Shown one piece after another: positions 51,833-55,123 of a stretch of DNA of 55,123 nt. Position 1 is the stretch's first letter; each line of letters begins with the position of its first letter. The position numbers and the translations under genes are program-made. The notes under the pieces were generated by a model that saw only the letters and a list, made by a program, of their open reading frames with translations, searched no databases and had not been told where the DNA came from. Source of the stretch: Alphaproteobacteria bacterium. Lineage in GTDB: Bacteria; Pseudomonadota; Alphaproteobacteria; Sphingomonadales; Sphingomonadaceae. Where the stretch lies: the NCBI GenBank assembly GCA_030431875.1, contig JAUIIG010000017.1, forward strand, positions 1 through 55,123, given 5' to 3'.

Positions 51833-54145
51833 ATGGCGGGGCAGATGACAAAACGCCCCCACAACAAGTTCCAGGGACTGCCCAGCAAGGAGCAGGTCCT
51901 CGAATTCATCCGCTCGTCCGAAAACGTCGTCGGCAAGCGCGAGATCGGCAAGCATTTCCGCCTCAAGGGCCAGGAAAAGATCGCGCTCAAGGCGCTGCTG
52001 AAGGACATGGCCGAAGAAGGGCTGATCGACGGCAAGAAGAGCGCCTTCCACCGCATGGGCGGGGTGCCGAAAGTTACCGTGCTGCGCGTGGTCGATATCG
52101 AGGATGGCGAACCCATCGCGATCCCCGAGACCTGGCAGCCGGATGATGCCACGCCGCCGCCCCGCCTCCGCGTCATCGAGCGCAAGAAGCAAGCCGCCCT
52201 GCGCAAGGGCGACCGTATCCTTGCCCGCACAGAGGAAGCGGGGAAGGGCTGGCTCGCCCACCCGATGCGCAAGCTGCCATCCACCGAAGGCGCCTTGCTG
52301 GGAATCGTCGAGTTCGACCGCAGCGGTCAGGCCTGGCTTGCCCCGGTCGACAAGAAGATCCGCACCTCCGCTCGCGTGAGCGACGTGGGACAGGCCGAGG
52401 AAGGCCAGCTCGTGCTCGCCGAACCCGCCGGTCGCGGCCGCAATTCGACAGTGAAAGTGACCGAGGTGCTCGGCGACCCGCTCGCTCCAAGGTCCTATTC
52501 ACTGATCGCCATCCACAAGTACGGCATCCCTTTCAACTTCCCCGACGAGGTGCTGGACGAAGCCGACGAGGCAACCAAGCTCGCACTCAGCGCAGAAGAA
52601 CGCGAAGACCTCCGCGACGTGCCGATTGTCGCCATCGACCCGGCCGATGCGCGCGACCACGACGATGCCATCTGGGCCGAACCCGACGGCAAGGGCGGCT
52701 TCCGCGCGATTGTCGCCATTGCCGACGTTTCCTTCTACGTGCGCCCGGACAGCAAGCTGGACCGCGAAGCACGCAAGCGCGGCAACTCCGTCTACTTCCC
52801 GGACCGGGTCGTGCCGATGCTGCCCGAAGTCCTGTCAGCGGACGTTTGCTCGCTGAAGGAAGGCGAAGACCGCGCGGCCATGGCCTGCCACCTTCACATC
52901 GACGCCGGGGGGCGGGTGACGGACTGGCGCTTCACCCGCGCGCTCGTACGGATCGCGCACAATATCGCCTACGAGGACGCGCAGGCGGCCATCGACGCAG
53001 GCGACGCGCCCGAATACCTGCGCAACCTGTGGGACGCATGGGCACTGCTGGCCAAGGCGCGAGCCGACCGTGACCCGCTGGAGCTGGAACTGCCCGAACG
53101 CCGCGTAATCCTCGACGAGCAAGGCAAGATTGCAGAGATTGCCGTGCGCGAGCGGCTGGATGCGCACCGCGTTGTCGAAGACTTCATGATCGCGGCCAAC
53201 GTCGCGGCGGCAAAGGCGCTGGAGAGCAAGGCCAGCCCGGTCGTCTATCGCATCCACGAACCGCCCACGCGCGAAAAGCTGATCGCCCTGCGCGAGTATT
53301 TCGAATCCATCGGCAAGAACCTCGCGCTGGGACAAGTCATCACGCCCAGCCTGTTCAACCGCATGATCAAGGATATCGGCGACCCGGCTGAAAAGGCGCT
53401 GGTGATGGAGGCCGTGCTGCGCAGCCAGACGCAGGCCTATTACGGCCCCCAGAACGCTGGCCATTTCGGCCTCGCGCTGGGCAGCTACGCGCACTTCACC
53501 TCGCCGATCCGCCGCTATTCGGACCTGTTGGTGCACCGCGCCTTGGTCGACAGCTTTGGCCTTGAACAGCCCAAGCCGAAGAGCAAGGCGATCCCCGCGC
53601 ATTCCGGCCTGTCTGACAAGGACCGTGCCGACCTTGGCAAGATCACCGACGCCATCAGCGTGACCGAACGCCGCGCCATGGAAGCGGAACGCGATACCAT
53701 CGACCGCTATGTCGCGGCATGGCTGTCCGCCCGCGTGGGTGAGGTATTCAAGACCCGCATTACCGGCGTGCAGAAGTTCGGCTTCTTCGCCACCATCGTG
53801 AACCTGGGCGGTGACGGACTGGTGCCGATCTCCACCCTCGGCCGCGAGTACTTCCGCTATGACGAGGCAGCGCACGCGCTGATCGGCGAGGATAGCGGGG
53901 AAACCTACACTGTCGGCGATATTCTCGACCTGCGGCTGGGCGAAGCCAACCCGCTGACCGGTGCGTTGAAGTTCGAGCTGCCAGAAGGCGGCGGGGGACA
54001 ACGCGTCGAACCGCGCGGATCACGTCCGCAGCGGAAACCCCGTACGAACAAGGGTCCGAAGAAGGACAAGCAGGGCAAGCACATTGTTGGCAAGCGCGGT
54101 CGACCGGGGAATATCCGCCACCAGGGGCGGGGCAAGAAGCGTTAG
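51833..54145 (+). CDS. rnr: Ribonuclease R
   Basis: A 770-residue RNB-family 3'-5' exoribonuclease able to degrade structured RNA. N-terminal HTH/cold-shock regions are followed by the catalytic segment DPADARDHDDAIW (from about residue 268), RGNSVYFPDRVVPMLPE, and HFTSPIRRYSDLLVHRAL. The C-terminal S1 domain (RITGVQKFGFFATIVNLG) is followed by a strongly basic tail rich in Lys, Arg and Gly. Start ATG 51833, with a second ATG 4 codons later. Its TAG interlocks with the stop of the convergent usp gene. Confidence 0.96.
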   Translation: MAGQMTKRPHNKFQGLPSKEQVLEFIRSSENVVGKREIGKHFRLKGQEKIALKALLKDMAEEGLIDGKKSAFHRMGGVPKVTVLRVVDIEDGEPIAIPETWQPDDATPPPRLRVIERKKQAALRKGDRILARTEEAGKGWLAHPMRKLPSTEGALLGIVEFDRSGQAWLAPVDKKIRTSARVSDVGQAEEGQLVLAEPAGRGRNSTVKVTEVLGDPLAPRSYSLIAIHKYGIPFNFPDEVLDEADEATKLALSAEEREDLRDVPIVAIDPADARDHDDAIWAEPDGKGGFRAIVAIADVSFYVRPDSKLDREARKRGNSVYFPDRVVPMLPEVLSADVCSLKEGEDRAAMACHLHIDAGGRVTDWRFTRALVRIAHNIAYEDAQAAIDAGDAPEYLRNLWDAWALLAKARADRDPLELELPERRVILDEQGKIAEIAVRERLDAHRVVEDFMIAANVAAAKALESKASPVVYRIHEPPTREKLIALREYFESIGKNLALGQVITPSLFNRMIKDIGDPAEKALVMEAVLRSQTQAYYGPQNAGHFGLALGSYAHFTSPIRRYSDLLVHRALVDSFGLEQPKPKSKAIPAHSGLSDKDRADLGKITDAISVTERRAMEAERDTIDRYVAAWLSARVGEVFKTRITGVQKFGFFATIVNLGGDGLVPISTLGREYFRYDEAAHALIGEDSGETYTVGDILDLRLGEANPLTGALKFELPEGGGGQRVEPRGSRPQRKPRTNKGPKKDKQGKHIVGKRGRPGNIRHQGRGKKR

Positions 54146-54594
54146 CTCAACCGGTCCAGTTCTTCGTTCGACAAGCCACCCGGCACGATGAACACGGGGC
54201 ACTGCAAGTCGCCCGCGTGAGTGGAGAAGTAAGTCACAAGCGGCCCCGGAATGCCGTCAGCCGCTGCGCCCAGCACGAGTGCAGCCACCTCAGGGTGATC
54301 CTCGAGATATTCACGGATCACTGTCTTGCCGTCTCCCACGCGCACGGCGATCTGCGGCATCTTGCCGCTTTCGTACTTCATCTCGCCCGCAGCAGAATTC
54401 GCAAGCACTTCGGCGCGGTCGCGGGCTTCCTGTTCGATAGTGTCCTGGATCCGGCCAAAGGCGCTGAAGGCCTGCTTGGGCACCAGCGCCAGCAGGTGCA
54501 CCGCGCCCCCGGTCTTGGCGGCACGGCGTGCGGCAAAACGGAGCGCGACCTGCGCTTCTTCGGTTTCGTCGATGATCGTCAGATAGACGCGCAT
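54142..54594 (-). CDS. UspA family universal stress protein
   Basis: A 150-residue universal stress protein. The alpha/beta fold begins RVYLTIIDETEEAQVALRFA and ends VALVLGAAADGIPGPLVTYFS then CPVFIVPGG. The ATP-type loop GxxG-9x-GS/T is not exact (GAAADGIPGPLVTYFST), so ATP binding is uncertain. Usp proteins act in survival under stress. It is divergent from the pyruvate dehydrogenase E2 gene with a 125-base gap containing a palindrome. Confidence 0.9.
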   Translation of the reverse strand: MRVYLTIIDETEEAQVALRFAARRAAKTGGAVHLLALVPKQAFSAFGRIQDTIEQEARDRAEVLANSAAGEMKYESGKMPQIAVRVGDGKTVIREYLEDHPEVAALVLGAAADGIPGPLVTYFSTHAGDLQCPVFIVPGGLSNEELDRLS

Positions 54595-54623
54595 TCAAGG
54601 TCTCCCGGCGTCATGGTATCTCT

Positions 54624-54639
54624 GGAAACCTAGATTTCC
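54624..54639. promoter_or_regulatory. GGAAA-N6-TTTCC palindrome between usp and pdhC
   Basis: GGAAA (54624-54628), CCTAGA, TTTCC (54635-54639): a near-perfect 16-base dyad with CTAG at its centre, in the divergent usp/pdhC gap. It is a candidate operator. A second inverted repeat, CTTGCCCCGC (54649-54658) against GCGGGCAAG (54679-54687), lies on the pdhC side. Confidence 0.35.
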
Positions 54640-54719
54640 GCAAGATGCCTTGCCCCGCGCCGTGATTTTGGCCAGAGAGCGGGCAAGCGACAACAAGCTG
54701 CCAGGGAGCAAGCGCCGCA

Positions 54720-55123
54720 ATGCCGATTGCCATCAAGATGCCCGCCCTTTCACCGACCATGGAGGAAGGCACGCTGGCCAAATGGCTGGTCAAAGTGGGT
54801 GACCAGGTTTCCGCCGGTGACATCATGGCCGAGATCGAAACCGACAAGGCCACGATGGAATTCGAAGCCGTCGACGAAGGCACGATCGCACATATCCAAG
54901 TTGAGGAAGGCACCGAGGGCGTTGCCGTCGGTACCGTGATCGCCACGCTGGCCGAAGACGGCGAAGACGTGGCCGATGTGGAACCGGCTGGTGGCGGCGC
55001 TGCTGCACCGGCCCCTGCCGCGACCGAAGCGAAGGAAGAAGACGCTCCGACGCCCGCTCCGGCCGCCACCGCTGCGCCTGCTGCCAGCGGTGACCGTATC
55101 ATTGCTTCACCCCTTGCAAAGCG
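54720..55123 (+). CDS. pdhC: Pyruvate dehydrogenase E2 component (dihydrolipoamide acetyltransferase), N-terminal part
   Basis: The first 134 or so residues of the E2 acetyltransferase, cut by the right edge. The N-terminal lipoyl domain ([20 protein letters not shown]) has the lipoylated lysine at K43 in ETDKATME. An Ala/Pro-rich swinging linker follows (about residues 82-122), then the start of the E3-binding domain ([10 protein letters not shown]). The PSBD start argues for E2 rather than the alphaproteobacterial E1-beta that also carries a lipoyl domain. A GGGAG lies 13 bases before the ATG (AGCAAGCGCCGCA between). Confidence 0.9.
   Translation, partial: MPIAIKMPALSPTMEEGTLAKWLVKVGDQVSAGDIMAEIETDKATMEFEAVDEGTIAHIQVEEGTEGVAVGTVIATLAEDGEDVADVEPAGGGAAAPAPAATEAKEEDAPTPAPAATAAPAASGDRIIASPLAK

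Noticed and set aside
52835-54001. 388-codon frame antisense to rnr
   Set aside because: A codon-bias shadow of RNase R; no domain, no ribosome site, fully inside a certain gene.

Overview
The window looks like a chromosomal stretch from an alphaproteobacterium of the order Sphingomonadales, most likely an Erythrobacter-like member. The basis is GC-rich coding DNA throughout, an alphaproteobacterial heat-shock promoter in front of dnaK, a PhaR-type PHA repressor, a DOMON-like/DUF1343 gene pair, a vgr-related zincin and an IscU-like scaffold of the sphingomonad type. This placement is inference from gene content; no 16S or other RNA gene is present. Nearly all of the DNA is housekeeping or conserved accessory genes packed tightly on both strands, with many ATGA/GTGA start-stop overlaps. 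I see no prophage, insertion sequence, CRISPR array, integron, tRNA or rRNA.

Layout. 1-4.6 kb: end of glyS, ppdK (PEP/pyruvate node), a BioC/NDUFAF5-like protein and comF. 4.6-12.6 kb: hisI coupled to an acyl-CoA dehydrogenase, an AspH-type hydroxylase, an MFS-cysK-dienelactone hydrolase operon, a PilZ protein and tyrS. 12.6-20 kb: a DOMON-like/NamZ-like muramidase pair, a GST, a soluble chemoreceptor, a beta-lactamase-fold serine hydrolase and parE. 20-27.3 kb: the conserved lpoA-like/rsmI/yraN cluster, an orphan lipoprotein, gshB, then the minus-strand run rph-rdgB-hemW-xerC. 27.3-37 kb: hrcA-grpE and dnaK-dnaJ, separated by about 4.8 kb of opposite-strand accessory genes (SseB-like, PPC-like secreted protein, IDO-like dioxygenase, PH-domain protein, membrane protein, zincin, copper chaperone). 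37-48.3 kb: a DUF3376 patatin, an MBL hydrolase, the radA-cvpA-scaffold run, an MHS transporter, alr, phaR, an archaeal/eukaryotic-type proS and a DUF805 protein. 48.3-55.1 kb: divergent secreted M3 and M28 peptidases, rnr, a UspA protein and the start of the pyruvate dehydrogenase E2 gene.

How the genes fit together. Translation and RNA turnover (glyS, tyrS, proS, rsmI, rph, rnr), proteostasis (hrcA, grpE, dnaK, dnaJ), genome maintenance (parE, radA, xerC, comF, rdgB), cell wall (alr, LpoA-like, NamZ-like) and acetyl-CoA/PEP/PHA carbon flow (ppdK, acyl-CoA dehydrogenase, phaR, pdhC) dominate. No complete novel defence or biosynthetic system is evident. The signals most worth a second look are: clustered TTGCA/TGCAA elements upstream of hisI, with single or palindromic copies before ppdK and phaR; a low-GC orphan lipoprotein whose natural start appears to be an ATC codon; a translationally coupled DOMON-like/cytosolic NamZ-like pair; a BioC-like protein without a SAM-binding glycine loop; a scaffold protein lacking the third IscU cysteine; and four convergent gene pairs whose stop codons interlock.
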